A stretch of DNA of 61,922 nt from Pseudemcibacter sp038106445 (GTDB lineage Bacteria; Pseudomonadota; Alphaproteobacteria; Sphingomonadales; Emcibacteraceae), in contig JAYODU010000012.1 in assembly GCA_038106445.1 (NCBI GenBank), forward strand, positions 1 to 61,922, written 5' to 3'. Below, in pieces: positions 8,241 through 16,542 of the stretch (the first letter of the stretch is position 1; each line of letters opens with the position of its first letter). Below the pieces are notes generated by a model. It did no database searches. It was given only the letters and a program-made list of their open reading frames with translations, and was not told the DNA's origin. The translations under genes were made by a program, and so were the position numbers.

Positions 8241-9932
8241 ATGGAACAGAAGATCAGGATAAATCGCAGGAATATATTAAAAACGGTCCCTGCCGGCGCC
8301 GCAATGGCTTTAATGGGATGCGAATCAGGTTATGAAAAACAAATAATACCGGTGAAATTCGGCCATGGGGTTGCAAGTGGAGATCCCCTTCAGGATCGCG
8401 TAATCATTTGGACAAGAGCAGTACCGATTGATCCAAATTATAAGGGTGCGATCGATGTGGAATGGCAGATTTCGGAAAATGAAAATTTCACTGATATCAC
8501 GGCAAGTGGCGTATTCAATACGGATGCTGATCGCGATTATACAGTAAAGGTTGATGCCATAGGTTTGCGTGATGGTCAGCAATATTTCTATCGTTTTAGT
8601 GTTGGCGACATAATGTCGCAGACAGGGGAAACAAGAACTTTGAAGGCTAATGGAACAGAACCTATAAATCTTGCTGTGGCGTCATGTTCCAATTATCCGT
8701 GGGGATATTTTAACGGTTATCGTCACATGGCTGAAAATGGTCCGTTTGATGCGGTGCTGCATTTGGGTGATTATATTTATGAATATCCTGTTGGAACCTA
8801 CCAGTCACCAATTGTGGAAGAAATGGGAAGACTGGTCGACCCACCACATGAAATAATCAAAATAGAAGATTACAGGTGCCGTTATGCGCTTTATCGGTCG
8901 GATGAAGATCTTCAGGAAGTGCACAGAAAATATCCGTTTATCTGCGTTTGGGATGATCATGAATTCGCCAATAATGCATATGCTGTTGGTGCAGAAAATC
9001 ACAGCGACGAAGAAGGTGACTGGCAGCTACGGCGTCGTGCAGCGACAAAGGCATATATGGAATGGATGCCTGTCCGTGTTTCCGATACTGATCTTCCCAC
9101 TGTGCGTTCCTTTAATTTTGGTAAGTTGGTGACGCTCGCGATGCTGGATACGCGCGTTGTGGGACGTGAACGTCCGCTTGAATATGGCCGTGACGTTGAA
9201 ATGATCAATGTTGATGGTGAGGAAAGACCGGATTACGCTTCTTTTCATGAAAGACTGGAAACAGAGGAACGGTCCCTCATAGGAACTGAGCAGGAAAAAT
9301 GGCTTGACCAAACATTGGCAACATCAGCAGCAAATGGTATTCCCTGGCAAATTCTTGGTCAGCAAATCATCATGAGCTACCGGCCAGAACCGTCGCTTTC
9401 AAATGTCTTTACCCCGGAAGAGCTTGCCCAACTACCCGCAGGTGAGCAGTTAAGTTCATTTGTTGCGGAAAATTTTGGCGGATTTTATAACCCTGACGCA
9501 TGGGATGGTTATCAACCCGCACGCAGGCGTGTGTTAGACATGCTTGAAAAACATGCGGGTAACCCAATTGTCCTGACAGGCGATACGCACTGTGCATGGG
9601 GCATGTCGCTTACAGATAAAATGGACGGAAAACATTATGGTGCCGAATTTGCGGTGCAGGGTATTACATCACCCGGGCGCGGTTACCGTATTCCTAAGGT
9701 TGATGAAGTGGTACAGGCATATTACGATTTTCTTCCCCATATGGCTTTTGCAAATATCCATGAACGCGGATATTTGACTCTCAGTATTAATGAACAGGAA
9801 ACAATTGCAAGCTGGCATATGCTTTCAACAGTCGAAAGCAGGGATTTTACTGTTTCAACACGCAAATCACTTAGATATGCAAATGGTGATGTGGATGATG
9901 GACAGGTAAGTCTGGAGGATGTAACATCCTGA
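8241..9932 (+). CDS. phoD: PhoD-like alkaline phosphatase (Tat-exported)
   Basis: Metallophosphatase of the PhoD family, 563 residues from ATG 8241. AGAGGAGA sits just upstream, so the longer TTG start at 8223 is unlikely. The N-terminus has a twin-arginine motif (NRRNILK) and a hydrophobic stretch ending ALMGC, so it may be a Tat lipoprotein. The N-terminal Ig-like PhoD domain (FGHGVASGDPLQDRVIIWTR) is followed by the catalytic domain with HLGDYIYEYP, WDDHEFANN and LTGDTHCAWG. Family members use Fe/Ca to hydrolyse phosphate esters in the periplasm. The upstream Fur boxes hint at iron rather than only phosphate control. An SGNH hydrolase follows after 25 bases. Confidence 0.93.
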   Translation: MEQKIRINRRNILKTVPAGAAMALMGCESGYEKQIIPVKFGHGVASGDPLQDRVIIWTRAVPIDPNYKGAIDVEWQISENENFTDITASGVFNTDADRDYTVKVDAIGLRDGQQYFYRFSVGDIMSQTGETRTLKANGTEPINLAVASCSNYPWGYFNGYRHMAENGPFDAVLHLGDYIYEYPVGTYQSPIVEEMGRLVDPPHEIIKIEDYRCRYALYRSDEDLQEVHRKYPFICVWDDHEFANNAYAVGAENHSDEEGDWQLRRRAATKAYMEWMPVRVSDTDLPTVRSFNFGKLVTLAMLDTRVVGRERPLEYGRDVEMINVDGEERPDYASFHERLETEERSLIGTEQEKWLDQTLATSAANGIPWQILGQQIIMSYRPEPSLSNVFTPEELAQLPAGEQLSSFVAENFGGFYNPDAWDGYQPARRRVLDMLEKHAGNPIVLTGDTHCAWGMSLTDKMDGKHYGAEFAVQGITSPGRGYRIPKVDEVVQAYYDFLPHMAFANIHERGYLTLSINEQETIASWHMLSTVESRDFTVSTRKSLRYANGDVDDGQVSLEDVTS

Positions 9933-9957
9933 TTCTATTTATTATCGGGAGAGAAGT

Positions 9958-10836
9958 ATGCTTAAAAAACTGGCGTTTATATTATTTTGTCTTGGGCATA
10001 CGGCTTTATATGCGCAAGGCACGGAAACACTTGAACAATACACTTCATTTTTAAACAGCATTCTTAAGCAGGAACCAAGTGCAGAAGTGACGGCTGAATT
10101 TTATAGGCGGTCATCTGATTTCTGGCGACCTAATAAAATTGATTATAATAACCGGCCTGATGTCTATAGGAATGCAATGGCACTCTATCATCAGGGGCAG
10201 GAAAAATTCCCTAGGATCCGTGATATAAAAATTGACCGGTTTGAAGATACAATTGAAAGGTTCAGACGATTTGATAACCGTAACAAAATGCCGGAAAATC
10301 CAATATTATTTGTTGGAAGTTCAAGCATTGTTTACTGGGAAACGGCTAATTCATTTCCGGAATATCCGGTTATAAATCGTGGATTTGGTGGCGCAAGCCT
10401 TCCTGAAGTGATGTATTATTATGATGATGTCATCAAACGGCATAACCCGTCGATGATGGTCGTTTATTGTGATATTGATGTGGAAGGGGGTAAAACACCT
10501 GAATTTGCGGTTGACGCCTTTAAGCGGCTTGTAGCCCGTGTAGAGCAGGACTTTTCACAAATTCCGATCCTGTTGCTTTCCATGAAACCTACATTGGTTG
10601 ATGATATTTTAGGCGGGAATGTGCGGGCTAATAAAATGATCACAAACCAACAACTTAATGAATATGCAGCGACAAAGTCCAATGTTCATTTTGTGGATAT
10701 CACCAGCCCGATGATGGTAGATGAAAAGCTTAGAAGCGACATTTTTATTGATGATGGAATGCACTTAAATCCCCTTGGATATAAGCTTTGGGACCCCGTG
10801 CTTAAACAAAAAATAGAAAGCATTATCAGGGAATAA
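9958..10836 (+). CDS. Secreted SGNH/GDSL-type hydrolase
   Basis: 292 residues with a signal peptide (cut after LYAQG). SGNH block I is VGSSSIVYW (Ser in GSSS), block II is RGFGGASL, and block V is DGMHLNPLGY with the catalytic Asp-His pair. Block III, normally G-D-N-D in this subgroup, reads VVYCDIDVEGG: one residue shorter and without the oxyanion Asn. The enzyme is therefore a probable esterase/lipase-like hydrolase with a modified oxyanion hole. GGAGAG precedes the ATG. It sits 25 bases after phoD and 1 base before the Fe-S gene, suggesting a three-gene operon. Confidence 0.85.
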   Translation: MLKKLAFILFCLGHTALYAQGTETLEQYTSFLNSILKQEPSAEVTAEFYRRSSDFWRPNKIDYNNRPDVYRNAMALYHQGQEKFPRIRDIKIDRFEDTIERFRRFDNRNKMPENPILFVGSSSIVYWETANSFPEYPVINRGFGGASLPEVMYYYDDVIKRHNPSMMVVYCDIDVEGGKTPEFAVDAFKRLVARVEQDFSQIPILLLSMKPTLVDDILGGNVRANKMITNQQLNEYAATKSNVHFVDITSPMMVDEKLRSDIFIDDGMHLNPLGYKLWDPVLKQKIESIIRE

Positions 10837-10837
10837 T

Positions 10838-11803
10838 TTGGCAAAGAAGATAGACGAAAATTTCAAACCAAGTAAGGAACAGATGGACTTGTGGCCGGAT
10901 GTTTCAGGGAATGATATTAACGGACTTGGTGAAACAGAAATACGTCCCCCCAGCCCTATATATTGGCAGACGCCGGAGCTTACACCATTTGGCCCCCTGA
11001 TGCAGTTTTTTGCTGATCATGCCCCGCAGGATGAGTTTCTCTATAAAACGCAAATGCAGACGGATGAAATCCGCAGCCGGAAAGTGGGCCCCAAAGCGCA
11101 AGAGAAAAAGATCAAAAATCCTGCGGAATGGTCGAAACTTATTAAAACGGTTGGATCAGAAGCAGGTGCTGTCGCAGTTGGGATTACACAACTAAAGCCC
11201 CAATGGATAATAGACAGTTTTGAAATTCCCTATGATAATGTTGTGACAATCGGTGTGGCGATGGATTTTGAAAATCTTAAAACGGCACCGGAGGTTCCAT
11301 CTGCTGCTGAAGTAATCAAACAATATGGTCGCGCCCATCTGGTTACACTTGCTATTGCATCATGGATCCGTGAACAGGGATGGAATGCTGTTTCTTACGG
11401 CGGTTCAAACAATGTACCTATTTTGCTTATCCCGCCTGCGATTGAAAGCGGGCTTGGTGAACTTGGGAAACACGGTTCACTTATTAATCGTGAAAGCGGT
11501 TCTTTGCTCAGGCTTGGGGGGCTTGTGACTGATATGCCGCTTGAATTTGATGCACCGGATCATTTTGGGGTTGATGATTTTTGCTTAAACTGCAAAGCAT
11601 GCCAGACCGCCTGTCCGCCACAGGCAATATATCCGACCAAACAAATGGTTCGGGGAACGGAAAAATGGTATGTGGATTTTGATAAATGTCTTCCTTATTT
11701 TAATGAACGCACGGGTTGTGGTATTTGCCTTGCTGTCTGTCCCTGGAGCAGGCCAGGTGTTCCCCAAACCCTTGTTAAGAAAATCGCTAAAAAATACTTG
11801 TGA
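10838..11803 (+). CDS. Reductive dehalogenase-like protein with two 4Fe-4S clusters, leaderless
   Basis: 321 residues, starting at TTG 10838 one base after the previous stop (AGGGA nearby). The C-terminal half matches corrinoid reductive dehalogenases: GLGELGKHG, the FCLNCKACQTACPPQAI cluster motif and a second cluster GCGICLAVCPWSR. There is no Tat signal and no RdhB anchor gene, so this is a soluble RdhA-like protein rather than a respiratory enzyme. QueG (epoxyqueuosine reductase) is related but has different spacing and lacks the W-x-V-D-F-D-K-C segment seen here. The substrate is unknown; it may act on halogenated or other electrophilic aromatics, but dehalogenation is inferred only from family. 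Confidence 0.75.
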   Translation: MAKKIDENFKPSKEQMDLWPDVSGNDINGLGETEIRPPSPIYWQTPELTPFGPLMQFFADHAPQDEFLYKTQMQTDEIRSRKVGPKAQEKKIKNPAEWSKLIKTVGSEAGAVAVGITQLKPQWIIDSFEIPYDNVVTIGVAMDFENLKTAPEVPSAAEVIKQYGRAHLVTLAIASWIREQGWNAVSYGGSNNVPILLIPPAIESGLGELGKHGSLINRESGSLLRLGGLVTDMPLEFDAPDHFGVDDFCLNCKACQTACPPQAIYPTKQMVRGTEKWYVDFDKCLPYFNERTGCGICLAVCPWSRPGVPQTLVKKIAKKYL

Positions 11804-11838
11804 ATTAAAGTTGGCCCATTAATTTCGGGCCCACGTTG

Positions 11839-13155
11839 TCAGACCTTAATCGTTATAATTAAAATTGCGGCAATGAGCACAGGAACAGCAAAAACGGCGA
11901 ATAGCGCATACATTCCAAAACCGAGTGTAATCAGATATCCCGCAATGATCGGTGCGAGGATCGCCCCTGTGCGCCCAAGGCCGGCACACCAGCCAATACC
12001 GGTTGAGCGTACTACTGAGTGGTATAAACGTGCCGCTGCCGCATACATCGCACTGAAAGCGCCATTAACAAAAGTACCTATGATGAAAATCAGCACATAT
12101 AAAATAATCAGGTCAGAAGGTCTTGCTAACATCACATAGATCATAAAAAGGGCAGTTGCAAAAAAATAGACAGCGATTGGGACAGAAAGCTTATATTTTG
12201 TTCCTAAAAGGCCGATGGTGACAGTGCCTACCATCGCACCAAGATTGTTAAGGGTCAGGGCAAATATCCCTTCGGTCATACTATAGCCGCTATTTACAAA
12301 CATAAGCGGAACCCATGTTAACAGGAAATAAATGGTTAGAAATCCCATAAAAAATATGACCCATAGCTTCAAGGTTGTCATCTTTAGATCACGGGATAAT
12401 AATTTTCCGACACGGGTTTGTTCACTTGTCTGCTTGCTAATCCTTGGTTCAAGTCTATCAATGGGATCGCGGTTGATATTTTGAAGAGCTTTGTTTATGG
12501 CAACTAGTTTTTCATCGTCGGCTATATCACTGTTTTCAATAAACTGAATTGGTTCAGGAAGAAGGGTGTAGACAAGTGTACAAATCAACAATGTTGAAAA
12601 GCCGGCATATATAAAAAGCATTTCCCATCCCTGTGATGGAATGATGAATGCTGCAATCGGGCCAACGATCATCGCACCAAAGGGATACCCGGAAATGATC
12701 ATTGTGACGGCCATGTTTTTATATTTTTCAGGAGTATATTCACTGCCAAAAGTAGCCGCAGTCGCAAAAATTGCGCCGATGCCAAAACCGGATATTGCCC
12801 TTAAAATAATAATCGCAGGTAGAGAACGATCAACAAAACCTGTTGCGATCATTGATATCCCTGTGATGAAAGTAGCAATCAGAACTATCCTGCGCCGCCC
12901 ATAAATATCTCCCATCGGTGCAAGAATTAATGCTCCCAAAGTCATCCCGATTAATGCGGCACTCAGGATATAACCCATTTGTACCGAATTTATTCCCCAT
13001 GACAGGCTGATCGCCGGTGCCGTAACGGATATTGCTACAACATCAACTCCATCGACTAAGTTCAGAATAAAACCGATTAAAATGATTATGATTTGTCTTA
13101 AGCTCAAGGGTCCGTCATCAATGCGGCTCCGAATGGTATCAATCCGTTCTGACAT
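11839..13155 (-). CDS. MFS transporter, aromatic acid:H+ symporter-like (AAHS)
   Basis: 438 residues, about 12 membrane helices. The GALILAPMGDIYGRRRIVL loop between TM2 and TM3 is the MFS signature. NLVDGVDVVAISVTAPAI in TM1 resembles the Asp-containing motif of AAHS carriers such as PcaK/BenK. This makes uptake of an aromatic acid a reasonable guess, in keeping with the anthranilate-type island downstream. It converges on the RdhA-like gene with 35 bases between. A short GC dyad between them lacks a T-run. Confidence 0.82.
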   Translation of the reverse strand: MSERIDTIRSRIDDGPLSLRQIIIILIGFILNLVDGVDVVAISVTAPAISLSWGINSVQMGYILSAALIGMTLGALILAPMGDIYGRRRIVLIATFITGISMIATGFVDRSLPAIIILRAISGFGIGAIFATAATFGSEYTPEKYKNMAVTMIISGYPFGAMIVGPIAAFIIPSQGWEMLFIYAGFSTLLICTLVYTLLPEPIQFIENSDIADDEKLVAINKALQNINRDPIDRLEPRISKQTSEQTRVGKLLSRDLKMTTLKLWVIFFMGFLTIYFLLTWVPLMFVNSGYSMTEGIFALTLNNLGAMVGTVTIGLLGTKYKLSVPIAVYFFATALFMIYVMLARPSDLIILYVLIFIIGTFVNGAFSAMYAAAARLYHSVVRSTGIGWCAGLGRTGAILAPIIAGYLITLGFGMYALFAVFAVPVLIAAILIITIKV

Positions 13156-13175
13156 TTATATACTGTTTATATCCG

Positions 13176-13616
13176 TTATTCAGGTGGTGGATTAAGACTA
13201 AAACTGTCCACGACGACTTTCCACTGCCCATTTTCCTGCCGTTTCCAGATCGAAGCGTACTTGCCGTGCTGTTTGTTTATGGTGCCATCATCTTGGGTGG
13301 TGTTAATGGAAAAAAGTCCCCAAGTATATCCCATATCACCCGAAATATCGCCTGCTTCCGGTTCCCATGTAACAGTTGTGTTCGGTCTGTCACGGGCATC
13401 CCGCAGAACGGCTTCCAGACCTACTTTTGGGGCTTCTCCCGGTGGCAGCGTCACAGCATCCGGGGCAAGATATTTTGCAAAAGCATTATAGGTGCCATGT
13501 TCAAGTCTGTACTGGACAAATTCCCTATCAAGGGCGAAGAGCATTTCAACACTGTCTTGTTGCTGTGCTTGCGCAGAAGCAGAAAGCAATAAAGTTAGGA
13601 TCATAATAAGGCGCAT
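13176..13616 (-). CDS. Secreted NTF2-like (DUF4440/SnoaL-type) protein
   Basis: 146 residues with a cleavable signal peptide (LLLSASAQA). The mature part is a single NTF2-like cone: MLFALDREFVQYRLEHGTYNAFAKYLAPDAV, YTWGLFSIN and KYASIWKRQENGQWKVVVDS are typical of DUF4440 proteins. Such domains bind small ligands or act as isomerases; no specific function is visible. It lies 20 bases upstream of the MFS gene in the same direction, so joint transcription is likely. Confidence 0.85.
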   Translation of the reverse strand: MRLIMILTLLLSASAQAQQQDSVEMLFALDREFVQYRLEHGTYNAFAKYLAPDAVTLPPGEAPKVGLEAVLRDARDRPNTTVTWEPEAGDISGDMGYTWGLFSINTTQDDGTINKQHGKYASIWKRQENGQWKVVVDSFSLNPPPE

Positions 13617-13774
13617 TGTTATCTCCTGGTTAGCTTTATGGTGTCTAAGTTAGCATAAAAATACGTCTCAGCAACTTTCGATTTAAAGCGATCATCAAGT
13701 CGGACGAAATTGACATCTTACCCAACTCTAATAAAGTTTACTCAGGCTTTTTACAAAATTATTGGGAGAAGAAA

Positions 13775-13945
13775 ATGCGGCACTTCACATATAAATATTT
13801 GCTACTGGTTTTAATATTATTTTTAGCATCCTGCAGTTCTGAAACTGAAAATATCCCCTGGGAATTTTATATGGGGATTAAGCAGAATGATGATGGTCAG
13901 GTGGAAAAAGTGACATTAGGCGGGCTTACTTACGAGAAGCAGTAA
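13775..13945 (+). CDS. Small lipoprotein of 56 residues
   Basis: ATG 13775 is preceded by GGGAGAAG (13764-13772). The product has a basic start, a hydrophobic core and a clear lipobox (FLASC, Cys20), followed by SSETENIPWEFYMGIKQNDDG and a short tail ending in YEKQ. The frame ends at TAA 13943, two bases before the convergent 2OG gene. The RBS, lipobox and placement make it a credible gene. I do not recognise a family. Confidence 0.65.
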   Translation: MRHFTYKYLLLVLILFLASCSSETENIPWEFYMGIKQNDDGQVEKVTLGGLTYEKQ

Positions 13946-13947
13946 GC

Positions 13948-14727
13948 TCAGCCCACACGGCCATAAAATGTCATAGAAGCGCTTTCTGAAATTGCGATCC
14001 CGGGTTTTGAATTATAGGCAAAAACCACAAGCATGCGCGTGCGTGCGCCGATGGTGGGTGTAACACGGTGAAGCGCATTGCGCCCACGAAATAAAACCAG
14101 CGTGCCCGCAGGCATAGAAAGTGTTTCAACAGGCGTTTTACCATCCAAAACACCGGCTACAGCATCAAAATTCATTTCACCATTATCAGCATTTCGAACA
14201 TTTTTGACATATTCAAACACACCACCTGCTTCGGGCTCCTGTATCATCAGCGTTGCTGCGAAGGATGAATTATCGAAATGCCATCCAAGCTCCCTGCCCT
14301 CATCGGCATAATGAAGGTTTATTGATGAAAGACTGTCCGCATAATCATAAAGGGCTTCTTCACCAAGCACCTTACATAAAAAATTTCTGAAGATTTCACT
14401 GTCATAAATTGTATGTAGCGGTGAACTCGGTGGTATCTGGTCATCCGTGATGCATCCTTTTGATGATATCACTTCACGGTTTCTGGCATGATCCATGAGG
14501 AAATTCGGATCGGGGTCTGTCAGAAATACATTGTGTTTTTGCACACAAAAATAGGCAAGATGCCGGTTTCCTTCCCCCTCTTTCTGTATATTTGCAATGA
14601 CAGAAGGGCGTACAAAATTTTCAAGTACAAGAACACCATCTGTATCAATGATGTCCTTGCAGCGGTTTTGAAAATCGGCGTCGTTTAACGGATATTGTTT
14701 AAACGAGACTATTTCACCAAGCGGCAT
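13948..14727 (-). CDS. 2-oxoglutarate/Fe(II)-dependent oxygenase, ArpA-like
   Basis: 259 residues with the double-stranded beta-helix iron triad: His150 and Asp152 (GWHFDNSSF) and His220 (RNALHRV), plus Arg230 for 2-oxoglutarate (ARTRM). The segment LMIQEPEAGGVFEYVKNVR is characteristic of the group often annotated ArpA. The substrate is unknown. It is the last gene of a minus-strand set: serine hydrolase, periplasmic RidA, oxygenase, with 3 bases from the RidA stop. Confidence 0.87.
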   Translation of the reverse strand: MPLGEIVSFKQYPLNDADFQNRCKDIIDTDGVLVLENFVRPSVIANIQKEGEGNRHLAYFCVQKHNVFLTDPDPNFLMDHARNREVISSKGCITDDQIPPSSPLHTIYDSEIFRNFLCKVLGEEALYDYADSLSSINLHYADEGRELGWHFDNSSFAATLMIQEPEAGGVFEYVKNVRNADNGEMNFDAVAGVLDGKTPVETLSMPAGTLVLFRGRNALHRVTPTIGARTRMLVVFAYNSKPGIAISESASMTFYGRVG

Positions 14728-14730
14728 GTT

Positions 14731-15189
14731 TCAGTTAACTTTCTTTAGACCTACTGTTGCCATGCATTCAATTTCAACGGCTCCATTCCCGGAAAGGATC
14801 AGATTACCAACACCGCTTCTTGCAGGTGGGTGTTCACCAAAATAGCTTCTGTAAGCTTCGTTTATCACTGCGCGGTCTTCCGGATTAGCCATAAAAACGG
14901 TGCATTTGATAACTTCATCTATCGATGAACCATAGCTTTCCAGAGCCACTTTCATATTTTGCATGATTTGGTGGGTTTGCGCGGCGGCCCCATCCGCCAA
15001 TGCACGTGTTTCAGGATCGCGTCCCATCATCCCGGAAAGATATAACATGTTGCCGACTCGCACGGCTGATGACAATAATGATGTGGGGCTTGCTGTATAA
15101 TATTCAACGGTGTCCGCTTCCTGTGCGCTGCTGAATTGTATGATGGGTAGCGTTAACAGAAACGCGCTAAATGCTATTAGTTTCTTCAT
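14731..15189 (-). CDS. Exported RidA-family protein
   Basis: 152 residues. A signal peptide (LPIIQFSSAQ) precedes a complete RidA/YjgF domain with LYLSGMMGRDP, QIMQNMKVALESYGSS and the active-site Arg in HPPARSGVG. Rid proteins hydrolyse enamines/imines, normally in the cytosol, so an exported copy is less usual. It lies between a serine hydrolase (15 bases upstream) and a 2OG oxygenase (3 bases downstream), suggesting a shared small-molecule role. The second RidA of the window (22351) lacks this Arg. Confidence 0.9.
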   Translation of the reverse strand: MKKLIAFSAFLLTLPIIQFSSAQEADTVEYYTASPTSLLSSAVRVGNMLYLSGMMGRDPETRALADGAAAQTHQIMQNMKVALESYGSSIDEVIKCTVFMANPEDRAVINEAYRSYFGEHPPARSGVGNLILSGNGAVEIECMATVGLKKVN

Positions 15190-15204
15190 CTTTCTTTCCT
15201 TTTA

Positions 15205-16470
15205 TTAATCCACAAACGCCTGATAAATGAGGGCGCGTAATTTTTCGGAGTCGTCCAGCCCGCCCGCCGGGATAAGCTGGGTAAGATAGACAACCACAAG
15301 ATTTTCCTTTTCATCAACCCAATATGTGGAATGATAGGCACCGCCCCATCCATATGCACCCTGACTGCCCGGCTGGCCATATGCACCCAGATCATTGATG
15401 ACTTCAAATCCCAGACCGAAACCACGTCCCGCGCCATATTCAATACCGCCGATATGGTTTTTTGTCATAAGTTCTAAAGTTTTGCGGCTTAAAATTCTTG
15501 TTCCGTTCAGTTCACCGCCATTTAAAATCATCTGCAGGAAAATGCCATAATTTCTGGCGGTTGAAACAAACCCTGCCCCGCCGGAAAAACTCTTCCGTGG
15601 TCCTTCGATATAATGGCCCTGCCCCACATGGCGTGCCCCTTCGAAGGCGCCGGGATTATCAGCCAGTGTTATTTTATCCCCTTTTAGGGAATAAACGGTT
15701 GCAACACGGTCAGATTTATTTACGGGAACATAAAAATGGGTATCATGCATATGAAGCGGATTTAAAATATTGCTGGTTAAGAAATCTTCGAGTGTTTCAC
15801 CCGATACCACCTCAATGACTGCCCCTAAAATATCTGTATTATAGCCGTAAACAAATGCGGTTCCCGGTTGTGCGGCCTGAGGCAAGTCCGCAATCCTTCT
15901 GACGGTTTCCCGGATCGGTTCATCGCGATCGGCAAAATACCACCCCTGAATGCCGGCCTCTTTCCAGGCGTCCTGTGCGGGGCCAAATCCGTAATCAATA
16001 CCTGCTGTATGTGTTAACAGATCGCGGATGGTTATAGCCCGGTTTGCGGGGACAACAGTATACCCACCATTACCATCATCTTCGGCGACCGTAGTTTCCA
16101 TATATTCCGGCAGGTATTTTCCCACCGGATCATTTATCAGTAATTTCCCCCGTTCCTGAAGGATCATGATGCCAGTGCTGGTAATCGCTTTGGACTGTGA
16201 TGCAATGCGGAACATATCAGTTCGTTCCATCGTGTCATTACTTGCGACATCACGAAAGCCAAACGCCTTATGATAGACGGGCACTCCGTTCCTTGTAATA
16301 TAGATGACGTTTCCGGCTAATTTTTCCTGATCAACATAGTCCTGCATTACGCCATCAATACGGCTTAGCCGTTCAAGTGACAGGCCCTGATTGACCTGCG
16401 CATGAGCGGATGTGCCCAGAAAAAGGATCAGTATCAAAAAATGTCTGATTGAAAATTGAGTTCCCAACAT
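15205..16470 (-). CDS. Secreted serine hydrolase, class C beta-lactamase/EstB-like
   Basis: 421 residues with a signal peptide (ending SAHAQ). The nucleophile motif is S91-x-x-K94 (RIASQSKAIT). The second motif is FVYGYNTDILG, where the usual Y-x-N is Y-G-Y, as in esterase-type members (EstB) rather than true beta-lactamases. The third region GWGGAYHSTYWVDEKEN replaces KTG. I therefore favour an esterase or amide hydrolase. It is first in the minus-strand set with RidA and the 2OG oxygenase. Confidence 0.87.
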   Translation of the reverse strand: MLGTQFSIRHFLILILFLGTSAHAQVNQGLSLERLSRIDGVMQDYVDQEKLAGNVIYITRNGVPVYHKAFGFRDVASNDTMERTDMFRIASQSKAITSTGIMILQERGKLLINDPVGKYLPEYMETTVAEDDGNGGYTVVPANRAITIRDLLTHTAGIDYGFGPAQDAWKEAGIQGWYFADRDEPIRETVRRIADLPQAAQPGTAFVYGYNTDILGAVIEVVSGETLEDFLTSNILNPLHMHDTHFYVPVNKSDRVATVYSLKGDKITLADNPGAFEGARHVGQGHYIEGPRKSFSGGAGFVSTARNYGIFLQMILNGGELNGTRILSRKTLELMTKNHIGGIEYGAGRGFGLGFEVINDLGAYGQPGSQGAYGWGGAYHSTYWVDEKENLVVVYLTQLIPAGGLDDSEKLRALIYQAFVD

Positions 16471-16542
16471 AGTCTCTCCCCTACGGTTTATTTTTGCTTA
16501 TGAATGGTGACTTAATTTTAGAGAATTTGCAAATTTTTAAGA

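Noticed and set aside
11803..11838. GGCCC/GGGCC dyad between the RdhA-like and MFS genes
   Set aside because: Five base pairs and no T-run; not a supported terminator.
12641..12904. Plus-strand ORF of 87 residues inside the AAHS transporter gene
   Set aside because: Shadow frame of a hydrophobic protein; composition alone explains it.
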